8,105 nt of DNA from Chloroflexota bacterium (GCA_021812735.1 JAKAMV010000428.1:1-8105), one strand, 5' to 3'. Shown: positions 1 through 6,393, numbered from the stretch's first letter. Notes: generated from the sequence alone by a model not told the origin. Made by a program: numbers and translations.

Positions 1-620
1 CCCAGCAAGTCGGTTCCGGATACGGCAAGCGCCTGGTTTGGCGCCGTCGTGAATGACGCCGGCGTGGGCGGCGCGGGCGTGGGCGCCGGGGTCGGCGCGG
101 GCGTGGGCGCCGGGGTCGGGGCGGGCACGATTACAAAGGCGGTGAGTGGCACAAGCGGGCTTCCGTTCGACGAACTCGATGCGTCGAACTTGTCGTACGA
201 ATTGACATTCCAGGCCGCGAGCGGGCTCGTGGTGGCGACTGCGGTGACCGAGAAGTCCGCCGAGGCCCCGTTGGTGAGCCGCTGCGGATCAGCGGCGACG
301 TTGAACTGCACGAGGGCGGGAGGCCCATCCTGTACCGGCTGGACGGTCCAGGGGGAAGGTGCACTCGCGCCTTCAACCGTGAAGCCCGCGGGTACGGTCA
401 CCACGACGCAACCGATGTGCGTTCCCCCAATCGCCGTGACCGTCAGGGTGATTGTGGTTGACTGCCCCTCCGTCAAGGTTGCCGGGCTCGCCGTCACGCT
501 CCACAGGGTCGTCGCCGCGTCCGCAGGGACGACAGGGAATGCGATGACCCAAAGCATGCCCAGGAACCCCCCGGCAAGCAGGAGCCGCGCTGGCCGCGTG
601 TTCGGCTGTGGCCAGCGCAC
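1..620 (-). CDS. Exported surface protein with beta-type domain and Pro/Thr linker (3' end outside window)
   Basis: An open frame runs from a GTG start to the left edge without a stop (206 codons visible), so the C-terminus is missing. Residues ~9-35 form a signal peptide: Arg-rich start, hydrophobic LLLAGGFLGMLWVIAF core, and an ADA-A type cleavage site near residue 35. Residues ~36-160 are Thr/Val/Ser-rich with alternating hydrophobics (SPATLTEGQSTTITLTV), as in Ig-like or DUF11/CARDB-like beta sandwiches. A linker of repeated APTP follows at ~165-187, then a further region that is cut off. Start choice: AGGTGG at 628-633 lies 7 nt before the GTG at 620. A GTG at 626 overlaps the upstream TGA as GTGA and is the alternative. 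Either way the gene is apparently coupled to the GGDEF/HD-GYP gene before it. The role is unknown; a cell-surface or secreted structural protein is inferred. Confidence 0.8.
   Translation of the reverse strand, partial: MRWPQPNTRPARLLLAGGFLGMLWVIAFPVVPADAATTLWSVTASPATLTEGQSTTITLTVTAIGGTHIGCVVVTVPAGFTVEGASAPSPWTVQPVQDGPPALVQFNVAADPQRLTNGASADFSVTAVATTSPLAAWNVNSYDKFDASSSSNGSPLVPLTAFVIVPAPTPAPTPAPTPAPTPAPPTPASFTTAPNQALAVSGTDLL
70..117. repeat. Two perfect 24-bp tandem copies encoding the APTP linker
   Basis: Positions 70-93 and 94-117 are identical 24-mers, followed by a degenerate partial copy to about 125 and preceded by a degenerate one. On the minus strand each unit encodes eight residues of alternating Ala/Thr-Pro. 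Because 24 is a multiple of three, gain or loss of a unit would keep the frame and only change linker length in the exported protein. Confidence 0.85.
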
Positions 621-622
621 CG

Positions 623-2449
623 TCACGCCACCTGGCCGGCGGGGGTCCAGATCGACGTGCGCCACGCATCGGTGTCAGGCATCGGCGGGTTGGCCGCGGA
701 TCCGATCCCGTCGACGAAGGCTCTCACGAGCGACTCCTGAAGCTGCGTGCCTGCGGCGTCCTCGAGCCTCCGGAGCGCCTCCTCCACGGACAGGGCCTTG
801 CGGTACGGCCGAGTCGTGGTCATTGCGGAGAAGGCGTCGGCGACCGCCATGATGCGCCCGATCAGCGGGATGTCCTCACCCGCAAGAGCCTCGACGTACC
901 CCTGACCGTCCCAGCGCTCGTGGTGGTACCGGACACCTGCGCGGACCAGCTCGATGTTCGGGAGGTCTCGCACGATCATGTCGCCGAGCGCGACGTGCTG
1001 CTGTATCACTGCGAACTCGTCGGCGGTTAGCCGGCCCGGCTTGCGCAACACCGCGTCAGGGATCCCGATCTTGCCGACGTCATGGAGGAGCCCGGCGATG
1101 TGAACGGCGCGGCGTAGGTCGGGCTCGAGCCCGAGGCGACCGGCAAGGAAGTCCGCGTAACGCGCCACATCCTCCGAGTGGCGCTTTGTGTAGCGGTCCT
1201 TGGTGTCGACGGCGATCACAAGCCCCTGGAGCACATCGAAGGTCTTGGCGAACCCGGGCTTGGACCCGAGCGCGTTGGCAAGCCTGATAGCGTCGCCGCC
1301 ACTCGCCTTCGCCTCGGCGACCGTCATCGCCCCGACCGACAGCAGTTCCGTCACCGAGGCGGCATCGAACGGGTACCCGCACAGCCCGACGCTCACCGTG
1401 AGCGGCAGGGGATCGGCGCCCTCCACCTCAAGCGAAACGCCCGACAGCTCGGCGCGCAGCCGTGCCATGGCTGCCTCCAGAGGCACAGTGCCGATGGCTG
1501 GCGCGATCACGAGGAACTCGTCTGGCCCGTACCGGCCGACGATGGATCCATCGGGAACGGCCGCGATCAGACGGCCGCAGACGCGGGTCAGCGCGAGGTC
1601 GCCAACGTTGTGACCGTGGGTGTCATTGAGCAGGCGAAAGCCGTCGATGTCGATGAGCGCGATATCGACCCGGCCTGACGACTGCCGTGCCGCCTCAATC
1701 CTGGACGAGAGCTCGGTCACCATCGCGCCGTGGTTGAGCGTCTCGGTCAGGGCGTCCCGCCGGGTCGCCTCAACGAGCGCCTTCGTCTGGCGCGCGAGCC
1801 GCCTCTGCGCGGACCGGAAGATCAGGTATAGCACAGCGCCAACGATCAGGGCGGCTGACAACGTCACCACAACGATCTGCTGCCGGGTCGCATCGATCGA
1901 GCGGATGATCGGGACCGCGTCGCGCTCGACGACGAACACGGCGCGAACCGTGCCGTCGGTCATGATCGGCAGGAACTCGGCGAGGACCTGCGATGTTCCG
2001 AGCGCCTCGTCCGGAGCGGGCAGGATGCTTGCGGCAGAGAATCCCTGAGCCGCCCTCGCGAAGTCCGCCTGCCCCAAGATGGGCAGCGTCCGACCGTCGC
2101 TCGAAAACAACAGCGTGCCGCCGAGCGTCCGGACCTCGGCCCGGATCATCGCGTCCCGCGCCACGACGACGCTCAGCTTCGCCCCCAGCGTGGCGACGCG
2201 CTCGGCTGTCAGGTCGGCGGGAGACAGATCGGCCGGCGTCAGCGTGCCGTTAACCAGGACGCGCACCAGCGACGTGTCGTCGCCGACCACCGAGTTGAGT
2301 GTGCCGCTCGTGAGCTGCGTGGACACGAGCATGGTCTGGGCGCTCGCGGTGACGCCGATAATGACGAGGAAGGCTGCGAATACCAGCGCCAACAGTGCTG
2401 GGGTGCGGTGTGCCTGGGCTCGTCGTCCTTGCAGTTGCGCGATGTCCAT
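623..2449 (-). CDS. Membrane sensor protein with GGDEF and HD-GYP domains (c-di-GMP metabolism)
   Basis: A 608-residue protein. TM1 is at ~18-37, a ~155-residue extracytoplasmic sensor lies between the membrane segments, and TM2 is at ~192-211. The GGDEF domain (~230-390) begins DALTETLNH and keeps the metal and nucleotide residues of DIDGFRLLNDTHGHNVGD (267-284), but its signature is GPDEF (308-312). No RxxD inhibitory site is visible. The HD-GYP domain (~405-585) has His424, HDVGKIGIPD (456-465), His485 and HHERWDGQGY (509-518), then Val in place of the Pro of GYP, followed by IPLIGRIMAVADAFSAMTTTRPYR. HD-GYP proteins hydrolyse c-di-GMP; the altered GGDEF may be weak or may act as a GTP-binding regulator (inference). 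The ATG at 2449 is the first start after an in-frame TGA; no good Shine-Dalgarno is seen. The gene overlaps or abuts the downstream exported-protein gene. Confidence 0.92.
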   Translation of the reverse strand: MDIAQLQGRRAQAHRTPALLALVFAAFLVIIGVTASAQTMLVSTQLTSGTLNSVVGDDTSLVRVLVNGTLTPADLSPADLTAERVATLGAKLSVVVARDAMIRAEVRTLGGTLLFSSDGRTLPILGQADFARAAQGFSAASILPAPDEALGTSQVLAEFLPIMTDGTVRAVFVVERDAVPIIRSIDATRQQIVVVTLSAALIVGAVLYLIFRSAQRRLARQTKALVEATRRDALTETLNHGAMVTELSSRIEAARQSSGRVDIALIDIDGFRLLNDTHGHNVGDLALTRVCGRLIAAVPDGSIVGRYGPDEFLVIAPAIGTVPLEAAMARLRAELSGVSLEVEGADPLPLTVSVGLCGYPFDAASVTELLSVGAMTVAEAKASGGDAIRLANALGSKPGFAKTFDVLQGLVIAVDTKDRYTKRHSEDVARYADFLAGRLGLEPDLRRAVHIAGLLHDVGKIGIPDAVLRKPGRLTADEFAVIQQHVALGDMIVRDLPNIELVRAGVRYHHERWDGQGYVEALAGEDIPLIGRIMAVADAFSAMTTTRPYRKALSVEEALRRLEDAAGTQLQESLVRAFVDGIGSAANPPMPDTDAWRTSIWTPAGQVA

Positions 2450-2868
2450 AGCATGGGAGGGTAAGCGCGCCAGTCAGCGGAGAAATACCCCAAACGTCCC
2501 AACGGGTACCCATGGCCCAGGTGACCTACCTCCATGGGTCGGGCTGTCCCGCGCACTCCACCCGGAGCGGGCCCCACGCCCCGTGGCATTCCGGCATGGT
2601 GCTCGCGAGGCCGCCGACATCGCACCCAACGAACTCAGTCGAGGCGCGAAGGTGGCGTACTAGCGGTGTCCACGCGGCTCGAGCAGCCAGGCACCGTCGG
2701 GGGGACACGGCGAGCGCCAGCAACCCGGGACCGGAAGCCTGGCACCGCGGACGCGGCCATGGTCGAAACGAGGAGCGGGAAGCGCCGCAAGGCAAGACGT
2801 CTGCGACCAGCGCCATCGACAACCACCGCTCGCCAGTTCCCAAGGGCCGGGCTCCGGCGCCAGCCTCC
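2450..2868. other. 419-bp intergenic stretch without a recognisable gene
   Basis: It lies between the S4 gene and the GGDEF/HD-GYP gene, both on the minus strand. Open frames exist on both strands but translate to Arg/Pro/Ala-rich sequence with no family features, and I do not call them. It holds the 8-bp-arm inverted repeat at 2508-2539, a small hairpin at 2574-2586 (CCACG, loop CCC, CGTGG), arms GTGTCC/GGACAC at 2666-2671 and 2703-2708, and a 13-mer repeated with two changes (2683-2695 and 2734-2746). I recognise no riboswitch class or tRNA. The promoter of the downstream gene is probably here, but no convincing -35/-10 pair stands out. Confidence 0.6.
2508..2539. promoter_or_regulatory. 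Inverted repeat upstream of the GGDEF/HD-GYP gene
   Basis: Perfect 8-bp arms, ACCCATGG (2508-2515) and CCATGGGT (2532-2539), flank 16 bp that contain the smaller palindrome AGGTGACCT (2519-2527). It lies about 60-90 bp upstream of the minus-strand ATG at 2449. It could be a protein-binding operator, a 5'-leader stem-loop or the end signal of the upstream S4 transcript. There is no T-tract on either side, so a classic intrinsic terminator is unlikely. Confidence 0.45.
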
Positions 2869-3252
2869 TCACCCGGCACCCGCCCGGCGCAGGCGCTCGA
2901 GCTCGCGGCGTAGCCGCTTGCTCGGCCGGCCCTGCCCGCGCACGACGGCGATCTCCGGTCCGCGCGCCGGGACGACCGGCGGGCTGTGGTCCACGTAGCA
3001 GCCAGCGGCGACCGGGGCCCCGACGCGCGACTCGATCGGCCGCACGACCTCGACGACGCGCTCGCGATCCGCGATGAATGCCTCCACGCGGTCGCCCGCG
3101 CGGACCTTGGTGGACGGCTTCGCCGGCGAGCCGTTCACCTGGACGTGGCCGCCCTCGCACAGCCGGGTCGCGAGCGGGCGGGTCTTCACGAGGCGCACCG
3201 CGCACAGCCAGCGGTCGACGCGAGTCTCATCGGCGGCGTTGGGATCGGTCAC
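2869..3252 (-). CDS. S4-domain RNA-binding protein, Hsp15 (HslR)-like
   Basis: A 127-residue protein. The S4 RNA-binding fold covers ~11-70, with TRVDRWLCAVRLVKTRPLA, then LCEGGHVQVNGSPAKPST and KVRAGDRV, the usual order in Hsp15-type proteins. The basic tail GRPSKRLRRELERLR (109-122) is also typical. In Escherichia coli, Hsp15 binds stalled 50S subunits carrying nascent chains; a similar ribosome-rescue or rRNA-binding role is inferred here. The start is GTG, with only a weak TTGGA upstream and no alternative start before the S4 motif. It is transcribed away from the membrane-protein/F420 pair and shares the divergent region 3253-3452 with it. It has no close operon partner downstream. Confidence 0.88.
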   Translation of the reverse strand: MTDPNAADETRVDRWLCAVRLVKTRPLATRLCEGGHVQVNGSPAKPSTKVRAGDRVEAFIADRERVVEVVRPIESRVGAPVAAGCYVDHSPPVVPARGPEIAVVRGQGRPSKRLRRELERLRRAGAG

Positions 3253-3380
3253 GCGTCCAAGGATCGCACGCCGACGGGTGCGGCTGGCGCCGGGCGGGGC
3301 GCCCCTCTCGCGCGACCGGCCGTCGATCTCGATCCAGCAGCGCGCCCGCCCGCCTCAGGAGGCCGCCTGGCGGCGCGGGT

Positions 3381-3409
3381 TTGACATGCGGCGTCGAGGC
3401 CGTCACATT
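3381..3409 (+). promoter_or_regulatory. Candidate plus-strand promoter for the membrane-protein/F420 gene pair
   Basis: A perfect TTGACA at 3381-3386 is followed after 17 bp by CACATT (3404-3409), a poor -10. It would start transcription near 3416, about 36 nt before the GTG at 3453. The -35 is convincing and the -10 is not. An alternative is a near-leaderless start from TAACGT (3438-3443). Confidence 0.35.
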
Positions 3410-3433
3410 ACCAGACTCATAGGCTAGTGTCAG
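3405..3433 (-). promoter_or_regulatory. Candidate minus-strand promoter for the S4 gene
   Basis: On the minus strand, CTGACA (complement of 3428-3433) is followed after exactly 17 bp by TAATGT (complement of 3405-3410), which fits a -35/TAnnnT -10 pair. The start site would be near 3397, giving a leader of roughly 145 nt before the GTG at 3252. It interlocks with the plus-strand elements in the same short AT-richer stretch. Confidence 0.4.
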
Positions 3434-3450
3434 ACTCTAACGTAACAGTC
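3433..3450. promoter_or_regulatory. Operator-like imperfect palindrome before the membrane-protein gene
   Basis: The half-sites GACTCTAAC (3433-3441) and GTAACAGTC (3442-3450) match at 7 of 9 positions as an 18-bp dyad, ending two bases before the GTG at 3453. The heptamer CAGACTC occurs at 3412-3418 and again at 3431-3437, 19 bp apart. A dimeric repressor (TetR- or MarR-like) binding here could control both divergent transcripts; this is inference, as no regulator gene adjoins. Confidence 0.4.
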
Positions 3451-3452
3451 AG

Positions 3453-3884
3453 GTGAAGAACGCCGTGACCAGCTCGCTCGACGCGACCCGACCCGCAGCA
3501 AGCCTTGCGCTCCGAGGCGCCGGCGCGGTGTACGTGGCGAACTCCCTCGGCTTCGGCTTGGGCGCCGTCGTCACTCTCTGGTACCAGGGCCAGCACGGCG
3601 AGCTCCCGATGACGCCGTTCGGCTTCCGCTCGTTCAGCGGTCCGTTCGAGGGCCTGGGGGCCGGGTGGTTCACCGCGCTGGGCTGGACGTTCGCCGGGGT
3701 CTGCGCGCTGGAGTTGCTGGCTGGCGTCGGGATCTGGCGGGGCTGGAGGCGGGGAGCGGCGGTCGGCGTCGCCACGACCCCGCTGGCCCTCGCCCTCGGG
3801 GGAGGCTTCGCGCTGCCGCTCTACCTCGTCGGCGTCCCGATCCGGCTCGGGCTGCTGGCGCTGGGACGCCGGGCGCTCCGTTGA
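3453..3884 (+). CDS. Small four-TM membrane protein of unknown function
   Basis: A 143-residue protein I cannot assign to a named family. Hydrophobic segments are at about 26-44, 71-95, 101-118 and 119-137. The loop between the first two (about 45-70, WYQGQHGELPMTPFGFRSFSG) is polar and Gly/Pro-rich, and Trp/Arg residues at 95-100 sit at a membrane boundary. The start is GTG right after an in-frame TAA at 3438-3440; a second GTG at 3465 is possible, with AGGTGAAG before it. The stop lies 7 bp before the F420-dependent oxidoreductase start, so the two are probably co-transcribed. An accessory role for a redox reaction at the membrane is a guess from context only. Confidence 0.75.
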   Translation: MKNAVTSSLDATRPAASLALRGAGAVYVANSLGFGLGAVVTLWYQGQHGELPMTPFGFRSFSGPFEGLGAGWFTALGWTFAGVCALELLAGVGIWRGWRRGAAVGVATTPLALALGGGFALPLYLVGVPIRLGLLALGRRALR

Positions 3885-3891
3885 GCGCCGG

Positions 3892-4299
3892 ATGAGGGCC
3901 GGCGTGCCGTACCTGAGGCCGTCGTGGCCCAAGCGGCGCCTCGAGCCGTGGCTCATGGCCCGGCTCCCGGGGCAGCCATGCCTCCGCGTGCGCGGCCGTG
4001 CCTCCGGGCGCATCCGGCAGGTCCCCGTGCGGCCGGTCACGGTCGGCTCCTCACGCTACCTCGTGGCCCTGCTCGGCGAGACCAACTGGGCGCGCAACCT
4101 CCGCTCGAGCGGGTTCGGTGAGCTCGTCGAGTGCGGCACGACGCGTCAGGTCCGGGCGGTCGAGGTCGACGGCGCAGAGCGCGCGGCAGCCGTCGCCGAG
4201 TACCTCGCGACCAGCCGGTACGGCCCGACCATCAGGCTGCTCACCACACGCCTGCCCGATCCGGTCGACCACCCGGTGTTCCGCATCGAGCCGATCTGA
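3892..4299 (+). CDS. F420-dependent nitroreductase-family oxidoreductase (Ddn/DUF385 type)
   Basis: A 135-residue protein with the small split-barrel pattern of the deazaflavin-dependent nitroreductase family. PYLRPSWPKRRLEPW opens the protein, then RGRASGRIRQVPV (34-46), the G-R-x-S-G-x-x-R-x-x-P-V motif, and LGETNWARNLR (61-71), the W-x-R-N-L motif near the F420 site. Members use reduced F420 to reduce quinones, nitro compounds or other small substrates, and many are membrane-associated. The specific substrate cannot be read from sequence. It follows the membrane-protein gene by 7 bp with no strong Shine-Dalgarno, which suggests coupling. Length is normal for the family. It implies that the host makes F420. 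Confidence 0.88.
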   Translation: MRAGVPYLRPSWPKRRLEPWLMARLPGQPCLRVRGRASGRIRQVPVRPVTVGSSRYLVALLGETNWARNLRSSGFGELVECGTTRQVRAVEVDGAERAAAVAEYLATSRYGPTIRLLTTRLPDPVDHPVFRIEPI

Positions 4300-4332
4300 C
4301 GCCGGGCCTCCGGGGGGCACGGCGCCGCGCAT

Positions 4333-4348
4333 CCCGTCGATCGACGGG
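4333..4348. terminator. Perfect 16-bp palindrome between convergent genes
   Basis: CCCGTCGA (4333-4340) is directly followed by its reverse complement TCGACGGG. It lies between the stop of the F420-dependent gene and the stop of the truncated dehydrogenase on the other strand, where a bidirectional 3' end is expected. There is no T-tract, so it is at most a candidate transcript end or RNA-stabilising hairpin. Confidence 0.4.
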
Positions 4349-4368
4349 CCGAGGCAGTCCTCGCGGCG

Positions 4369-4914
4369 CTACGCCACGGCGACGACCACGTCGCCCCGCT
4401 TGTGCCCCAAGTCGACGTACCTGTGGGCCTCGGCAACGTCGGCCAGGGCATAGATGCGGTCGATGACGGGCCTGATCTCTCCGCTCTCGGCCAGATCGCC
4501 GAGCAGCGCGAGGTCGTCGCGGCGAAGGTTCGGCGTCCCGTCGTCCACCGAGACGCAGGCACCGCCGGGACGGAGCACGGCGCGGCACCCTCGGAGGGCG
4601 AGACTGCCCTTGCGCCTGCCCACCGCGTCGAGGATCACGTCGTACCGTGCCGCCTGCTCCCTGAAGTCCTCGCGGGTGTAGTCGATCACGCCCACCGCGC
4701 CCAGTGATGCCACGAGGTCCATGTTCGAGGTGCTGCAGACACCCGTCACCTCCGCCCCGAGGTGTCGCGCGAGCTGCACGGCGGACGTGCCGACCGCACC
4801 CGAGGCTCCGTAGACGAGGACCCGTTGGCCCGCCCGAACCCCGGCCTTGCGCAAGGACGCGAGCGCGAGGAGGCCGCCGTACGGGATCGCCACGGCCTCC
4901 AGGTCCGGCCGACC
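4369..4914 (-). pseudogene. 5'-truncated medium-chain dehydrogenase/quinone oxidoreductase
   Basis: Recognisable coding sequence runs from about 4914 (RPDLEAVAIPYGGLLAL) to TAG at 4369. It holds the cofactor-binding Rossmann half: VLVYGASGAVGTSAVQLARHLGAEVTGV, then VIDYTREDF, YDVILDAVG, and the intact C-terminus IRPVIDRIYALADVAEAHRYVD. Family members are about 310-330 residues with an N-terminal GroES-like substrate domain; that domain, about 130 residues, is absent. An in-frame TGA at 4915-4917 directly precedes the homology, and no GroES-like sequence is seen in any frame up to the esterase stop at 5044. The longest frame from a start is GTG 4893 (174 residues), with GGAGG only 2 nt away, a poor site. 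A short Rossmann-only protein is possible, but decay after a deletion is more likely. Confidence 0.75.
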
Positions 4915-4936
4915 TCAGCGGGCGTTCACGCTGAGG
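4913..4936. terminator. Hairpin at the broken edge of the dehydrogenase fragment
   Basis: CCTCAGCG (4913-4920) and CGCTGAGG (4929-4936) are perfect 8-bp arms around an 8-nt loop. It is about 110 bp beyond the esterase stop, and so could end that minus-strand transcript. It also coincides with the in-frame TGA and the point where dehydrogenase homology stops. No T-tract follows. Confidence 0.4.
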
Positions 4937-5043
4937 CCTGAGGCCCACGGTGACACCGCGACTGGCTCGCGCGGCTCACGTTGGACGCGGCGGCGGGTGT
5001 GGCCTCATGACGCTCCGCCAGCTGCCCGCCGATGCCGAGCCCC

Positions 5044-6165
5044 CTACTCGCCGAGCGCCTTGAGGGCGATCGGCAGCCAGCGACGGAGGTCGCGCTGCCA
5101 GTAGGGCCACGAGTGCGTGCCGCTCCCGTACGCGGCCACGGTCACCGGGACGTGCGAAGCCCCGAGTGCCGTGACGAACGCCGCGTTCTCGATCGCGACC
5201 TCCGACTCCTGCGGGTCCGCCTTCGCTCCACTGGCATCGAGGGGCCCCGCCCGCCCGTTCCCGTAGGCGACGTAGAGCGCCGTGCCCCTGAGGGCTGCCG
5301 GGTGATCGGTCGGGTCGTGGGCCAGCCACACGTCTGCCTGCGCGGAGCGGCTGCCCCACATGGCGTCCGGCGCCCCGATCGACCAGCCCCTGGAGGCTTC
5401 CGCTGCCGGGTCGAGGACGCCGCTGAACGAGGCGGCGGCGAGGAACATCCCCGGCTCGCGCGCGGCATACTCCATCGCCCCGTAGCCGCCCATCGACTGG
5501 CCGGCGACGACGCGCCTGTCCCCGGCCCGCCAGTTCCGTTCGAGCAGCTGGCGCAGCTCGACGAGGTGGAAGGTCTGCCACTCCGGCGGACCGCCCTTGC
5601 CGTCGTTCCACCAGTTCGAGTACCAGCCGCCTCCCGCGTCAGGCATGACCACGAGCAGATCCGTCGCAGCGGTCGCCTGCTCGACATCGGTGTTCGACGT
5701 CCACTCGGTGTGGTCGCCGCCGGCACCGCAGAGCAGGTACAGGACGGGCCAGCGGGCGGTTGGCCGCGCGTCGAACTGACTCGGCAGCAGGATCCGGACC
5801 GTGACCGTCCAGCCGAGCGGGCCGTGGGCAGGCGCGAGCTTGCCGAGCGCCGGGGAGACGATCGTCAGGTCCCGGGTGCGGGCGTCGACCGTCGTGACCG
5901 CGACGATCCGGGCGCCGTCGTCGGCGGGGACGTCATAGGTCGGCAGGGGCGAGCGCGTCGGGCTGGCCCCGGTCGACGGCATCGGCGTGGCAGACGGGGT
6001 CGGCGTGGCCGTCACGGCAGGCGCGACGACAGCCAGAGACGGGACGACGGCCACGGGTCGCGTCGCCGAGGGCGGGGACGGTGTGGCACCGGGGGCACAC
6101 CCTGCCACCAGCCCGACGACGACGAGGGCGACGAGCCGGCGCAGCCCGGGTTCGCGTCCGAGCAT
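5044..6165 (-). CDS. Lipoprotein esterase, alpha/beta hydrolase of the esterase D / antigen 85 type
   Basis: From the ATG at 6165 the product is 373 residues. A lipoprotein signal (LRRLVALVVVGLVAGC) puts the lipidated Cys at 23. A Thr/Pro/Ser-rich tether spans ~50-77, and the hydrolase domain covers ~85-373. The nucleophile elbow GQSMGG gives Ser224; SGTHSWPYWQRDL gives His351; an acidic residue in the QESEVAIENAAF segment (~319-329) is the likely third member. WPVLYLLCGAGGDHTEW and VVMPDAGGGWYSNWW are typical of the family, which hydrolyses or transfers acyl esters. It should sit on the outer face of the membrane. Start: GGTGGG lies 4 nt before ATG 6165; ATG 6177 and GTG 6201 in the same frame are alternatives. 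No clear promoter is seen; TACGAT (complement of 6263-6268) is a weak -10. Confidence 0.88.
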   Translation of the reverse strand: MLGREPGLRRLVALVVVGLVAGCAPGATPSPPSATRPVAVVPSLAVVAPAVTATPTPSATPMPSTGASPTRSPLPTYDVPADDGARIVAVTTVDARTRDLTIVSPALGKLAPAHGPLGWTVTVRILLPSQFDARPTARWPVLYLLCGAGGDHTEWTSNTDVEQATAATDLLVVMPDAGGGWYSNWWNDGKGGPPEWQTFHLVELRQLLERNWRAGDRRVVAGQSMGGYGAMEYAAREPGMFLAAASFSGVLDPAAEASRGWSIGAPDAMWGSRSAQADVWLAHDPTDHPAALRGTALYVAYGNGRAGPLDASGAKADPQESEVAIENAAFVTALGASHVPVTVAAYGSGTHSWPYWQRDLRRWLPIALKALGE

Positions 6166-6319
6166 CGCACCCACCATCCTGCACGCGTCCGCGAGCGGCA
6201 CCGGCGCCTCGTGCGCACCCCGCCCGTCCGCACCGTCGGCTCACCGCCCCTTTGTGGCGCGCATCGTACGCCGGAGTCTCGTGGGGGCGAGTTGGTCCGC
6301 ACATCTCGCGCCGGAGGCG

Positions 6320-6348
6320 TTGCGCGCGTCGTGGCGCACCGCTATAGT
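6320..6348 (+). promoter_or_regulatory. Promoter of the ArsR-YCII unit
   Basis: TTGCGC (6320-6325) and TATAGT (6343-6348) are separated by exactly 17 bp. The -10 matches the consensus at five of six positions and the -35 at three. Predicted start is near 6355, about 39 nt before the ATG at 6394. The following inverted repeat covers the -10 and start site, as expected for an autorepressed promoter. Confidence 0.65.
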
Positions 6349-6367
6349 TCACCAATCGGTGAACTAT
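6344..6367. promoter_or_regulatory. Perfect 10+10-bp inverted repeat, likely ArsR operator
   Basis: ATAGTTCACC (6344-6353) and its exact reverse complement GGTGAACTAT (6358-6367) flank the 4-bp spacer AATC. The site lies over the -10 and predicted start of the promoter at 6320-6348 and 27 bp before the ArsR start codon. Dimeric ArsR/SmtB proteins commonly bind 12-2-12-like dyads in this position and repress their own operon. Binding by the adjacent regulator is inferred. Confidence 0.75.
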
Positions 6368-6393
6368 CTGAAGGTGGACGGTGACCGGCGACG

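Noticed and set aside
70..117. Tandem repeat as a CRISPR or phage attachment site
   Set aside because: Units are contiguous without spacers, lie inside a coding frame and encode a Pro/Thr linker.
49..852. 267-codon plus-strand frame with a Gly-Val-Gly-Ala repeat
   Set aside because: The repeat is the reverse complement of the APTP linker. The minus strand gives a signal peptide and beta domain in one frame, and the plus frame decays into Arg-rich sequence.
2640..2830. Possible riboswitch or structural RNA on the minus strand (GTGTCC/GGACAC arms, repeated 13-mer)
   Set aside because: No conserved core of any class I know, no T-loop of a tRNA, and the stems are short enough to arise by chance at this base composition. 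Left only as a note on the intergenic stretch.
2534..2998. Plus- and minus-strand frames of 117-154 codons in the 2450-2868 gap
   Set aside because: Low-complexity Arg/Pro/Ala composition, overlap with the S4 gene for part of the span, no family motif.
6263..6268. TACGAT as a -10 for the esterase
   Set aside because: No acceptable -35 at 16-18 bp; too weak to list as a promoter.
5032..6384. 450-codon open frame on the plus strand, longer than the gene opposite
   Set aside because: It is antisense to the esterase, is Arg/Gly/His-rich as expected of a high-GC shadow frame, and has no family motif. The minus strand carries a lipobox, GxSxG and the catalytic His.
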